NCBI GenBank assembly: GCA_020746105.1
Contig: CM036618.1
Span: forward strand, 6,022,501 to 6,086,500
Length of the DNA: 64,000 bases
DNA from: Trogon surrucura
Taxonomy: Eukaryota > Chordata > Aves > Trogoniformes > Trogonidae
Direction of reading: 5' to 3'
Below the pieces are notes generated by a model. The model saw nothing but the letters and a program-made list of their open reading frames with translations, was not told the origin of the DNA and searched no databases. The translations under genes were made by a program, and so were the position numbers. This document shows positions 38,637 to 50,710 of this stretch, one piece after another. Every line of letters begins with the position of its first letter. Within the stretch, counting starts at the first letter, position 1.

Positions 38637-41600
38637 AACACAAGGGGAATTTTATTCTTGCTGTAGCACATCCTGTAGGTTTTATTCTGTCATTCTTAAT
38701 AATAACAATGCTGCCAAAGTCCAGGCAGCCAAACGGTCCTTGAACCCACCACCTAATTCTAAACCACATTAAACTGGGCGTGAAGTTAATGATGGAGGCG
38801 AGGGTAGAGTAGTGAATCCAATTTCCTAGCAGGCCCCAGAATGTACTGTTAGCAGCAAAACAACCCCTCCAGCACTATTTCACTTCCTTTTATTGCAAAT
38901 GCCTTTTGGTTAACAGCAAGGATCTGTTTTAATTTTACAGTTACCCAGTGACCACAGGACGCAGATTGTGCATCACCAGAGAATGCACAAACGTCTGTCT
39001 GCCTTCCCTCGCTCCAGCAGTAATGAGTGATCACAGGAGCTCAGCCAAGCCGATGCGGCCACGCAAGGGGCGGTTGTGACAGTAATTGAAGAAAATGCCA
39101 AATCAGCCAGAAGAACAAGGGTTCACAGCGAAAGCTTGAACCAGGCAGACATACGTCTTGAAAACACCAAGCGAAAAATAACCCTAAATAATGATGAAAA
39201 CTTCTCTGGGACAGGCTGAGAGAAGCCAGTTGGTTGGGAAGCACCTACCTACTAGTAGGAAGTCTTCTTCAGCAGGACAGCAGGTTGCTAACCCCTTGGT
39301 GTTCTAAGGGACAGATTTTTCTAAAGAATTGCCTTGCCTTTGGATGCAGAGCTATAGAGTGGTACCTCCAACAGTCTTGAAGCATAAGAATGAGTGTCAT
39401 TACACACACACTGCTTAACTCCCACCTTGGGGGCTGGGTTACACCGTATTTGGCCCTTCTAGGGACACTTTGGCTTGTGCAAATCATGGTGGTGTTTAGA
39501 CTAGAAAGAAACTTCCAGCCTCGGCCAGTTCTGAGCGTGTTTGTGACAAAGAAATGAGGGGTCTTAACGACTGCAGAGAGCTTTTTGGATGAAACTAATC
39601 AAATTATCTACAAGTCCCACTGGCAAACACTTAGGTTTTCCTGTTGGTCTTACCCAATGCACTTCGGCCATTTTTAATGTCTTAAGAAATCCAACACAAA
39701 TCCAGCACCTCTGTCCTATTCGTTTCAGGAGGAAGCAGTCACCCAACCTGTCTGCATGCTGCTGAGAAGAGCACTTGGCACAAAACGAAAATCGCCTTGT
39801 GAAACTGCTTGAGATGATTTCGCAGGAATTTTAACCTTTCAGACAGAGAAGTTTGATCTGCAGTGGCCTGAGTATCCAAGGCTGTATGACCAAAGGCAGA
39901 AAGAGTTCTTTAAGGAGGCTTGAACTTCCTTCAGAGTTTGATGGTGTTTGACACCCAACCAGACCGAGTCAGTAACAGGTTGAGAAGTTAACTGAATTAG
40001 AAAGCATATGCCACATATAGAGCTGCCTGGGTGTAGCTCATGCAAGATCCTTTTTTTGCCAAATTTGCTTCAAGAAGAGGAGATTCCCCAAGTGGCCATT
40101 AGACCCTTCTTGCATTCACGGTGTGAAGGACACCGGATTGCTCTGACCCACCTCAATCTTTGGCTCTTGCTCATTGATTTAGCTCATCAGAAGGGTCCTG
40201 TGCCTATTATTGTTGGCAGTGCCCAAGGGCAACCTCCAAATTCAGGCTTGGATAATGGCTTCTGAACACAGTCAGCAGTAAGGAGCAGCCTTTCCCCACC
40301 CGACTCATTGGTTTAGGGAGCAGAAGCCTGAGAACAGCCGCACAGCGGCTGAGAGACTGTCACTGCCCACAGCTGGAAGCAGTTTTCTTGCAGAGGCTGA
40401 GAGCAGCTTCCAAGCCCCCGGGTGGAAGGAGGATACTGCAAGGAAGTGGAGCAAAGAGGTGGAAGAGAGGGAGACAAGGAGCTCTTAATGGAGTGCATGC
40501 ATGTGGATGTGTGAAGGAATGACCTGACACACAAGATGTGTCAGTGAAATAAAAAAAAAATTTACAAATATAAAGTGCATCCTGTTGCTTTTCTCCTCGT
40601 GTCACATGTGCAGGGCTGACCTTAAATGCCTTCTGTCTGGCATGACCACACTCCCAGAGATGATGGGACTCAGGTGACGTATTTAGTCTTTGGCCATCTC
40701 TGGCTCAAGCTCCTCAGCAGAACACTTGGCCTAATAAAAAACAAGAGGGACGACCTCAGCCAGAAGAGATCCATCCCCTTGGCTTTCTGCTGGGGAGCAG
40801 CCTCTGGACCAGTTGCTGCCCAACTTTATGCAGCAAGATGGTCCTTGACTATCTCAGCAGATGTTGGGGTAGCCACAGCCTAATGCTGTCAGGTAGGATA
40901 GCACAATTAATGTATGATAGATTCAGCTCTCTTAAAAACCAGGCTTTTACCACGGTGAAACAGCTACAAGAGCTGAAGCTAAGGACTACAGAGAATTATT
41001 TTTCTAACATGGTTTAAAGGTTTTAGACAGTTTCAAGCATATCTAGGTCACATTTTAAAATGTTCCTTTTTTTCTTCTGATATTACCAGCCTATTTGCTT
41101 AGAGCTCTCACTTAACCCAAGATCTGATTGATTTCTTCACTTCTGAATCTTTGTTCATAAAATATTCCAAGATTTGGAGCCAGTTAAGCAAGTTCCCTCT
41201 CTCCTGCAGCACTGCCAGTGCTGGTTTTTGGTAAACCCACCACTGTTAAGCTGCAGGACCACCACTGTGTCCTCCCTCCTTCTGTAGCATTGTACAGAGC
41301 CTGTGGTAGGAAGGTGCAGACTCATCAGCTGGTATTTCTGTGGTATTTCTGTGTGCAGCATCACTGCCGCATTTAAAGCTTTAAGACTACATGAAAAATG
41401 GTGACAACACTCCACGGGAGACTACAGTGGCCCCTTGCCCATGCAAAGATGTCCATCTAAAGCCGTGGAAATGCTTTAAAGGTGAAGTCCATCTCCTTCT
41501 CCATGATAACATTAGAAGGGTGGGAAACCTCAGAAGGACTGGCTATACCAGCAAATGGGCAATAATTCATGTACTTTACATGGGCGAGCTTGTCCCTCCA

Positions 41601-44567
41601 AAGCTCACTCTGAGACTGGACATCCTCCCCACATAGGACCTAAAGAGATGGTCAAGACCCAGTGACCACACGCTAATAAATGCCAAGCACTCTGCTTGAG
41701 CAAAACTATAGGTTTCCCCTAATTTCTGATGCGTTCTAAGGTTATGTCTCTGCTCTGCAGCCACATCTACTGGTGTGTACAAACCCCTCCCAGCCCCATC
41801 CAGCAAAACTGCGTTTGCACAGCCTGCAGCAGGACACCCTCCTCCTGAACCACGGCTGCATGTCATTAAAGGCAATGCCAGATGCCGACTTCCCTGGCTG
41901 TGTAAACACTGCAGAGGTACTAAAGATAGCATCAGATAATTTCTCAAAATCACATCTTTTCTTCTACGCTGAGGCTAGAAAACGGCAAACAGGATGCAGG
42001 ATTTGGCTCGGCAATATTCGCTGTTATCATGACTCAAGAGTTATTTTTGTCTTTTTTCTAACAGAACAAATGGCCACTGTCATAAATCTCCATCTGTTTT
42101 GACAATGGCCTGGCCAAAACACTTTATGTTCTTGCATATAGTCAAAGTAAGGAGAGAAGCACAACAGCATCATGTGTACAAGTCAGTATTTGAAATCTTT
42201 TCTTTATGTTTGCTTTTTCACATCTTTAAAATGTGCTCATGCACTGTTCTTGATGTATTAAAGTCAAAAGAAGCAACAAGTGCTATTACGCAGGTTAGCT
42301 GCACAGATATAAATCTCTGTTTTGAAGCTCAACCACATGTGAAACAAGCTAGTCAAATCATGACAAAGGCAAAATTAATGAGTCTTTTCAAGAGGATCCA
42401 ATGAGGAAGCACCCAATCCCAGTGGAGGCTTTAACTCTGCCAAGCTCCTTCCAACTTTATTGGCTAAAAATTATTTCTACAGGAAAATAAATGTTGCAAT
42501 CAAGCACTCCCCCAACAGTACTTTTGTTTTCTGAAGACCTGGTTGAGCAATGAAAAGATTTATTAGTGGAGAATATATTAATGAGGAATTCGAGGAGAAA
42601 CAACCAAAAAGTCACTGAGTGGGATTTCCATGAAGTATCTCCGGGGTGTGAGTTTGCCTTGCACACAGCGTGCAGAAGCCCAGCACAACCTACAAGGCAA
42701 CAATCATGCCCAAAACTCTGGAAACAAGTATTTTTTGCCACCCAGCATGCCTAAAGGGGAATACCAACTTACAGTAGTTGTCCAGATCTACTGATACCAA
42801 CTCATTTGTGAGCTCAAAGGAGCAAGTACTTCATCTTCTGAGTTCAGGCAACCTCTAATTGTTGGCTTAGCAAAATACTTTTGCATAGGACTGCTCATCC
42901 CATACGCATAAATTATGGTTTCTTGCCCCTTCCTATAAAGCATCATGTTCTCGTGGTCTAGCGGATATGAGCCAGACAAGCCTGTCTAGTAAACTTGCTG
43001 TTGTATGACAGTGTCTCATGGTACTTACACAAGCACATCCTAAAATAAGAAGCATCCATTTTTGATGCCCACTACTTACTACTGACGTACTATCTGAACT
43101 ATCCTGTCACCTTTATTTAATAGAATTTTCCTTGCAATGACTCATGAGATAAGACAATAACTAGACTTGTCCTTAATTTCTCCGAGTCGGTTGCACAACA
43201 GGACATTGGTGTAATTCCATGATTTTTAAGATCTCAGAAAACATCCTCAATTCTGTTGTAGCGGTAAGCGTGATGCTCTTGCTTCCTTCATATTTTGTAA
43301 AAATGAGAGGAAAATCTAGTTTATTGCATTGCCTAGACCTTTCATTTTTGTTTATCAAAACAAAGGATGTGTTTTGGGGTTGCCTTTATTTTCTGCCTAT
43401 GGGAGAAGTTTGCAAGCTACACATTCCTAGTTCTTCCAGTGCTGGGATATCTGTATTTGTGTTGAAGATAAACAGTGACAAATTTGTCTTATTTCTAATT
43501 TAAAGAGAATTTGGACTGCTATATTTCCTGAAGTTTCATGGAACTGATGTGTTTGGTAGAATTCAGAAGATATTTTTAAACCGTTAAAGGAAAATACACA
43601 AGCATTTCCTGAATTTGTTTCTTCTTATCCCATAGTTTACATGAACTGTTCAGCAAAGGGAAGCAAAAGATGAGCTTCAACCAAACCCAGACCAATACAG
43701 AGCTTCTGGTGGAAACCATGTTGGGATTAAATGATTTCCTTTGGTTTCCATCCAAAACCAAGCTGAACGTGGATTTCTGGGTTGAGTTTCACTTTGAATT
43801 TTTGGTTTTATTCACTTATGAAGACTTAAGTGAAACTTGGGAGGCTCAAACCCTCATTGAATGATCTTGAAAAACGATCTGCAAAACCTCTTGCTATGGA
43901 GTCTTATTTAATACCCTTGATCTCTGTGGATGCTGGGAGCAGCACTCGCATCTCTTCCAACCTATGAAAAACAAGCCAGTGAAGCCACTACATTTTTCTG
44001 TAGAGACTTCAACACCCAGGAGACAACATCCAATCCCAGGCACCACCCTGGGGCCAGCTGAAAAGTAAATAATCCCAGAGTTCACCCTTCTCCCAAAAGG
44101 AGTTGATCAAAGGCAGCAGGTACCACCCTGAGCACTTCACAAGCCTCCTAAGAAATACAGGGCGAGGCAGACAACCATGGGTCCTACTAACTGCTTCCTT
44201 TAAGAAAAGGAGAGCATCTACTTTCTTCAGCTCCCAGTTTGTGCTGAAATCACAAGCAGTGCTCTCTAGGCTTCCCATCATTGTCATTTAATGACATCCC
44301 AATTACTTGTCGTAGCTGTCTCTGAGGAGCCCATCCCAGCTGATAGGAGCAGTAGAAGAATCACTGAGCTGCCCGGCATTTTACTATTGTTTATCTACCC
44401 AGCTACAGTCTGGGGAGTAATCCCGCTCTGGGCCAGTTTTGGCAGGAGGGGTGGTGCAAGAAATTCCTGCCTCACCATCTTGGACCTTCATAGCTTGCTT
44501 TTTAACCGAGGTCATTTCCATGATCGGACTTTAAGCCTGACTGTTACCTAGCATCGGTCCTCCTGAA
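38637..44567. other. Unique intergenic sequence, about 5.9 kb
   Basis: No gene, RNA or recognisable mobile element. Small local duplications (for example GGTATTTCTGTG twice at about 41332-41356) and a short A-run at about 40551 are present. Open frames up to 125 codons (for example 41576-41953, minus) show no domain, signal peptide or conserved context. Confidence 0.55.
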
Positions 44568-44887
44568 GGAAGGTTGTAGAGAGGCAAGGGTTGGTCTGTT
44601 CTCCCTAGTGGAGAGTGATAGGATGAAGGGAAATGGATTTAAATTGCGCCAGGGCAGGTTCAGGTTGGATATTAGGAAGAATTTCTATACTGAAAGGGTT
44701 GTCAGCCATTGGAACAGGCTGACCAGGGAGGGGATTGAGTCCCCATCCCTGGAGGTGTTTAAGAGACGAGTGGATGTTGTGCTGAGGGACATAGTTTAGT
44801 GGGTTGATAGGGCTGGGACAAAGGCTGGACTCGATGATCTTCAAGGTCTCTTCCAGCTGAAACTACTCTACAACTCTATGATTCTAC
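44568..44887 (+). mobile_element. CR1 LINE, 5'-truncated 3' fragment
   Basis: The plus frame 44608-44799 reads [20 protein letters not shown] and [20 protein letters not shown], the CR1 ORF2 C-terminus, up to a TAG. The 3' UTR follows (CTGGACTCGATGATCTTCAA) and ends in CTATGATTCTAC at 44887. Its wording resembles the copy at 12991-13964. Confidence 0.93.
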
Positions 44888-46297
44888 AGTGGTATGATGA
44901 AATTGGGGAGGGGTTATATTCATCATAGGTTGAGAAGCTTTCAGGGGAGGAGAAACCTTTGAAGCTACCGCTTCCTCCCAAATACCCTCAGGTATTCCTC
45001 TCAAACCCTTCTTGTGGATGTGTGACACATGTCTTCCAGTTAAGTCATCTTTATGGAGCACATATTTCCTGCTCCCTCATGTTTTTATTTTCTTCTCCCT
45101 GTTCAAATATTTCCTGCCTTTGGCTGTCTGTGATTGAATTCCCCAGAGCCTTAATAGTCTTGGAATCTCTCCACTTTCCTAGCTTGATTTTACTATTTAA
45201 AGTTTGATTTCTCCTCCCCCCTCAAAAAAGAGACAGAAAAAAGGAGGGGAGAGGGGAGTTGGAGGTGGTTACTATTGCTATTCACCCACCAACAAAGAAG
45301 CAAGATACAAAAAGACAAGATTATTCTCATTCAGCTATTCATAGCATCAGGGTGCATTTCATTTCAGTGTCTGCACAGGCCTTTGTAGCAACCATCTGAC
45401 TGAGCATCACTTATACTGCATATTATATACACTAATGAGAAAATGATTCTAAATTGCCCCCAGGGATGGTTATGATTAAACTATTTGCCTTCACTTCCTC
45501 TGCTAAATTAAAGCAACCAAAAGACAGAGAGAAGAAGAAAAAAAAAAAGCTTGATCTGGAAAGCAGTCAGAATAACGGTTTGGTAAAGTTTCTGAATTCC
45601 TAGGAATATTTTTACTCCTAAACGTGGTGACTGGCTGTATATTTCATGCTGCAATTTGAAGCTAAAACTGTGACAAATATGTGACATGGAGAAGCATTCT
45701 GGAGGGCTGAATTTGGCATGATTTTCTATGTTGTCAACCAGTCCGAAACCATGATCAGCTTTAATTGCACATGACTGAAGCTGCTAAAGCCCTCTCTGCC
45801 ACTGAGGAGCCGCTCCGAGGCGTCAGATGTCTGTCTCTTAAAAAGAGCATTTCAGAGGCTCCCATACACGGAGCCTCATTCAGACATTTTATTTAAAACT
45901 CTTAAATCTTTTGAGCTTCGGATGAATAAACAAGTCCCTGAAATGCAATCCATTCTTGCTAGTCAGTTTGCAAGTGCTTCGCACAGAGAAGAAACAAAAC
46001 GTCACTTGTGTTTCTTTTGGCCTTTTTATAAAACCCAGCAGGATTTGGGGAGCAGGGAGCAGCCTCGCATTAAACGTGCGTGTGCCTGTGTGCACTCACA
46101 CACTGGGACTTCAGTGGGAGTTTTCTAAATGATTGTCCATGGCAGCTGAATTACCTAATGAATTAATTAAGTGTGCGCGCAAACTCCATGGGGCAGATTG
46201 CCAGGCCACACGGCTTCTGAAGTGCTAGTTAAAATATCTGAACTGACGGTCCCCAAACTGGGGCCCACGCCTCTCTGGTGGCCCCCAAGTCTCTGCG
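44888..46297. other. Unique intergenic sequence
   Basis: About 1.4 kb. Purine-rich near 45220-45260 and 45525-45550, otherwise unique. Sequence at about 45720-45900 and 46130-46180 (including AATGAATTAATTAAG) resembles conserved non-coding DNA. No gene is recognised. Confidence 0.5.
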
Positions 46298-46620
46298 AGG
46301 TGAAGAGGGGACCTTATTAACATATAGAAATATCTGAGGGGTGGGTGTAAAGAGGAAGGAGACAATCTCTTCTCAGCGGTGCCCAGTGATAGAACAAGAA
46401 ATAAAGGGTTTGAGTGAGAACATAGGAAGTTCCACCTCAACAGGAGGAGAAACTTCTTTCCTGTGAGGGTGACAGAGCCCTGGCACAGGCTGCCCAGAGA
46501 GGGTGTGGAGTCTCCTTCTCTGGAGACTTTCAAACCCTGCCTGGATGCCTTCCCATGTGGCTGCCCTGGGTGATCCTGCTCTGGACTGGGTGATCTCTAC
46601 AGGTCCCTTCCAACTCCATT
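46298..46620 (+). mobile_element. CR1 LINE, diverged 3' fragment
   Basis: It contains the CR1 end blocks GAGGGTGACAGAGCCCTGGC, ACAGGCTGCCCAGAGAGGGT, GGAGTCTCCTTCTCTGGAGA and CAGGTCCCTTCCAACTCCAT. The terminal octamers are lost. Frames are broken. Confidence 0.9.
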
Positions 46621-49618
46621 CATCATCACACTCTCCAACCTGGCCACTGTCTCACTCCCACACACAACCCAACACATTGGAGTCAATTGTTGCAGCTGGT
46701 TTATGGATTCCTCCCGCAGTCCCAGTGCCACCCTAAGAGGAACTGTCTGCCCACACACCAGCACACCACGGCTTCTCTGCTATGAGACATGCATGTCCCC
46801 AGCACAGAAGCACACTTACACCCAGATGGTACAAGGGTTTCCCTCACCAAGCCCTACAGATCCCTTGGTGGTTCCTCAGAAGATAACTAGATGTAGAATT
46901 TAGAGACCCAACAGAACAACCAAAAGCTGCATCGTAGAATCTTACTAGAGAGGTGCTAACGACATTATATCAGAGCTTTCAGCAATGTGTTGATTTGTTC
47001 TTTATGTATCGGAGGACATGAAAAAATTTTTGTGAGCTTATCTGTATGATATCATATGATCCATGACAAGAACATGCTCTCCCTTTCCTTTGGCCATGAA
47101 GAGTAATTCAGATGCAGATGTCTGCACCAGCAACATCGGAAGCTGAGGAAGTTTTGTGGATAACACTCCATTTTTCTGGGGAGACAACTTGACCTGACAG
47201 AGATCTTGGCTCAGTGCTGGCATTAACACAGATGGTCACGGGGATTTGTTCAATACTTAATTTGAGGTGGACTGCATCAGGGAGCTGAGATCTGCATCAC
47301 TGAGGCCCCAATCTGTGTGAAGACTGTAGGTGTTTAATTAATCGTCTTCCTTGAAAGAAGCCATTTCTGTCCACATATAGTCAGTGATGAGAGAAAAAAA
47401 AAAAAAAACCCTTGAAGGTCTTGTGGGGAACACAAGTACCCACAAACAGCTCAAAACACAAACACCCAACCAAGGCACACAGGCTCACAATGGTGCTCAC
47501 TGCCAGCTGCCCAGAGAAATGTGAATGTTGGTGACATCCGCAATTTTGCCGTTAGTTAGATGCCTGAATAAGGCAGGATTTGGGCTACCTGTCAAGAAAT
47601 AAAATTGAAATATCCTGCTCTTGTTTAATAGGGACAAGGTCTAATTTCATGCATCCCACTGATATGCAGGTATCTGCACCACCAGCTCAGACGTGGAGTC
47701 TGGCCATGCCTGTTTCTGTGCGTGTGTGCAGTTAGTTTATAGGTGGAAGTAGAGAGAGCGAGGAGGCGACTCTCCTGGATATGGGCATTACAACCAAGAA
47801 ACTGTCCTTTAGATCTCCCAGCCTCTTGTGCAGAAGGATTATGGCTTTGGTGGCAAGAATGAATTTTCAACTAACCCCATGCTCAAATCCAAGGGCAGAG
47901 TCTTTTTTGTTTCCTCCCCATGCCGCTCCCCCCATATCACTGGAAGGTTATGTGTTTCTTAGCTACTGGTCAGACTGGTAGTGCCTGCCAAGAAGCTTTC
48001 AGGGAATTTCCTCACTATGTAACAAATTTATGAGTCATATGAAAATCTGGGAAATGATTCAACCAGCTGTCTTTCGTTCACTCAAACATTTTTACAACAC
48101 CTCGGTGCCTCATCTTTGTTTTGAGCCAGCAGAATGGTTTATTGTAACATCAAATGGTCTTACGTTCACTCGAAGGACGCTTCCTACTGGCAAAAAAAAA
48201 AAAAAAAAGCTGTAAAACTTTTGAAAACAGCCCGTCGCTAGGTGAATGATGCACAGAACTGCTATATTTATTCCCTACAAAATGATGAATGTGGCTGGGC
48301 TGCTGCTGGTTCCTCCCAGGAGGGCTGCTGAGGTGGCTGTCTGTCACTGAGCAGTGTGTCTCAGCTGCTACAGGTACAGCCTTCATCCAAGGCACATTTT
48401 GTTTGGTTTCTGGGCACATTTTTGGGGTGAAATAGCTATTTCAAGTGATTTGAGCAGACCTTGGCTGAACAACAACTCGGTTAAAACCAAGGGATGTTGT
48501 TAGTTGTTATCTTTTCATCCTGCAGCTTCAGGCACAGCCTTCAAAACCTTGGATTCAACCGAGCAGATGGGGATCCTGCCAGATGGCCACCAAGCAGCCT
48601 TTGGAGTGAACTTCACAAGCAAAGTCTGCGCTCGCACGTGGTTTTAGACACCTTGGTCCAGCCAAGGTCTCTAAGCTCTGGCTCTCAGCCACAGGACCCA
48701 TGGCTGGGCAGGAGTGGATCCTGCCCTCCCAACCACACTCCTGAGATAGGATCTGTCTTGTATCCAAGGAGGGCAATTATTTGCTTGGGGAGCAGAGCCT
48801 TAGCTTGCCTGTGTCCCAGCTGAGAATGCAAGAACCCCACTTTTTTTCCTCTTGTGTTCAAATATCTTGCCTTCAGAGAGGCCAATTTTTTTTTTTTTTT
48901 TTTTAAAGAGGTCTTATTCTGTTGCCTGTCCAGATGGGAGAGAAAAGTTATACCCCCTCAAAGAGAGGTAGGAACTGGACTGGGACCTTCTATCACCATG
49001 GAAAATGCTCACTGTCATAAGGAGTATTCTTTCCATATCCTTTTTGAGTAAAATCTTCCAGAGTTGCCCTTTGCTGTAGTAGAATCACTGGCACCCCTGT
49101 ACAGAAGTGATGCTCACAGGCTGGGTTGGGTGAGAGGCAATGGGGACAAGCATTTACGGGTGCCTTGAGATGGTCCTGAGCAGGTGGAGCACTTGAAGAA
49201 CAGAGCTGGACTGAGGAGCAAGGCAGCTACAGCTGTGGACACTAGACTGAGGGGCAAAGTGGATTAACCCTTTAACTGAGGACATTCACTTGAGTGAATG
49301 CCTCCTTCTGGTGTGACACAGCCAGCTTGGCACTCCCCTCCTCTTCTTAAGGGGATTTCAAGTACCAAAAAATCCATTACTGCAGGTTAAGGATGATGCC
49401 TCGAAGCCTCACCTCGCACAAGGACAGGGGTGAGCCTCTAGCCAATGGCTAACACGTGCCCCTATTTTGGGGTGCACTGTTACAGTTCTGGTGGCACCAT
49501 ATGCAAAAGCATTCCCCCAAAAGGTTTCCAGTCTCTCCCTCCTCTGATTTCCATTGTTATTCTCCTGACAGAGTAAAAGCTGAATAAAGGTCACTGGATT
49601 CAGGCCTAGAGTAATATT
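46621..49618. other. Unique intergenic sequence, about 3 kb
   Basis: No gene or mobile element is recognised. Three homopolymer tracts are present: A-runs at about 47395-47408 and 48191-48206, and a T-run at about 48887-48904. Confidence 0.55.
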
Positions 49619-50710
49619 CACAGAATCACAGAATCACAGAATGTTAAAGGTTGGAAGGGACCTTAAAGATCATCTAGTCCAACCCCCCTGCCAGAGCAGG
49701 ATCACCTACAGTAGAGCGCACAGGAACGCGTCCAGGCGGGTTTTGAATGTCTCAAGAGAAGGAGATTCCACGACCTCCCTGGGCAGCCTGTGCCAGTGCT
49801 CGGTCACCCTCACAGTAAAAAAGTTTTTCCTCATATTTTTCTGGAACCTCCTGTGTTCCAGCTTCCACCCATTGCCCCTTGTCTTGTCAGTGGACGCCGC
49901 TGAAAAGAGCCTGGTTCCGTCCTCCTGACACTCACCCTTGACATATTTATAAACATTAATGAGGTCACCCCTCAGCCTCCTCTTCTCCAAGCTAAAGAGA
50001 TCCAGCTCCTTCAGCCTTTCCTCATAAGGGAGATACTCCACTCCCTTCACCATCTTTGTGGCTCTACGCTGGACTCTCTCAAGTAGCTTCCTGTCCTTCT
50101 TGAACTGAGGGGCCCAGAACTGGACACAATATTCCAGATGTGGCCTCACCAGGGCAGAGTAGAGGGGCAGGAGGACCTCTCTTGACCTACTTGCTACTCC
50201 CCTTCTAACACACCCCAGGATGCCATTGGCCTTCTTGGCCACGAGGGCACAGTGCTGGCTCATGGTCATCCTGCTGTCCACTAGAACCCCCAGGTCCCTT
50301 TCCCCTGCGCTGCTCTCCAGCAGGGCAGTCCCCAACCTATATTGGCACATGGGGTTATTTTTTCCCAAGTGCAAAACTCTACACTTGCCCTTATTAAACT
50401 TCATAAGATTTCTCCCCGCCCAGCCCTGCAGCCTGTCCAGGTCTCTCTGAATGGCTGCACAGCCTTCTGGTGTGTCAACCACTCCCCCCAACTTCGTATC
50501 ATCAGCAAACTTGCTGACAACATTCTCTAATCCCTCATCCAGATCATTGATGAATATATTGAACAGCACCGGCCCAAGCACTGACCCCTGAGGGACCCCA
50601 CTAGACACAGGCATCCAGCCAGACTCAGCCCCATTGACCATAACCCTCTGGCTTCTTCCCTTCAACCAGTTCTCGACCCACCTCACTACTTGGTCATCCA
50701 GACCACATAT
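49619..50710 (-). mobile_element. CR1 LINE, youngest-looking copy, with intact ORF2 C-terminal half
   Basis: The plus strand opens with three near-perfect CACAGAAT octamers, then TTGGAAGGGACCTTAAAGAT. On the minus strand a single uninterrupted frame (49706-50767, 353 codons; CR1 homology up to about 50708) reads [40 protein letters not shown] and the active-site [10 protein letters not shown], then every CR1 C-terminal block to a stop at 49706. The upstream half of RT, the endonuclease and ORF1 are missing, so it cannot move by itself. The lack of any stop or frameshift over about 1 kb suggests recent insertion. Confidence 0.96.

Noticed and set aside
41576..41953. 125-codon open frame on the minus strand
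   Set aside because: No recognisable domain, composition or splice context; such lengths occur by chance in 35 kb of intergenic DNA.
48887..48904. Poly-T run, possible poly(A) tail of a minus-strand processed pseudogene
   Set aside because: No coding-like or mRNA-like sequence lies next to it and no flanking duplication was found; the same holds for runs at 31296, 47395, 48191 and 59089.
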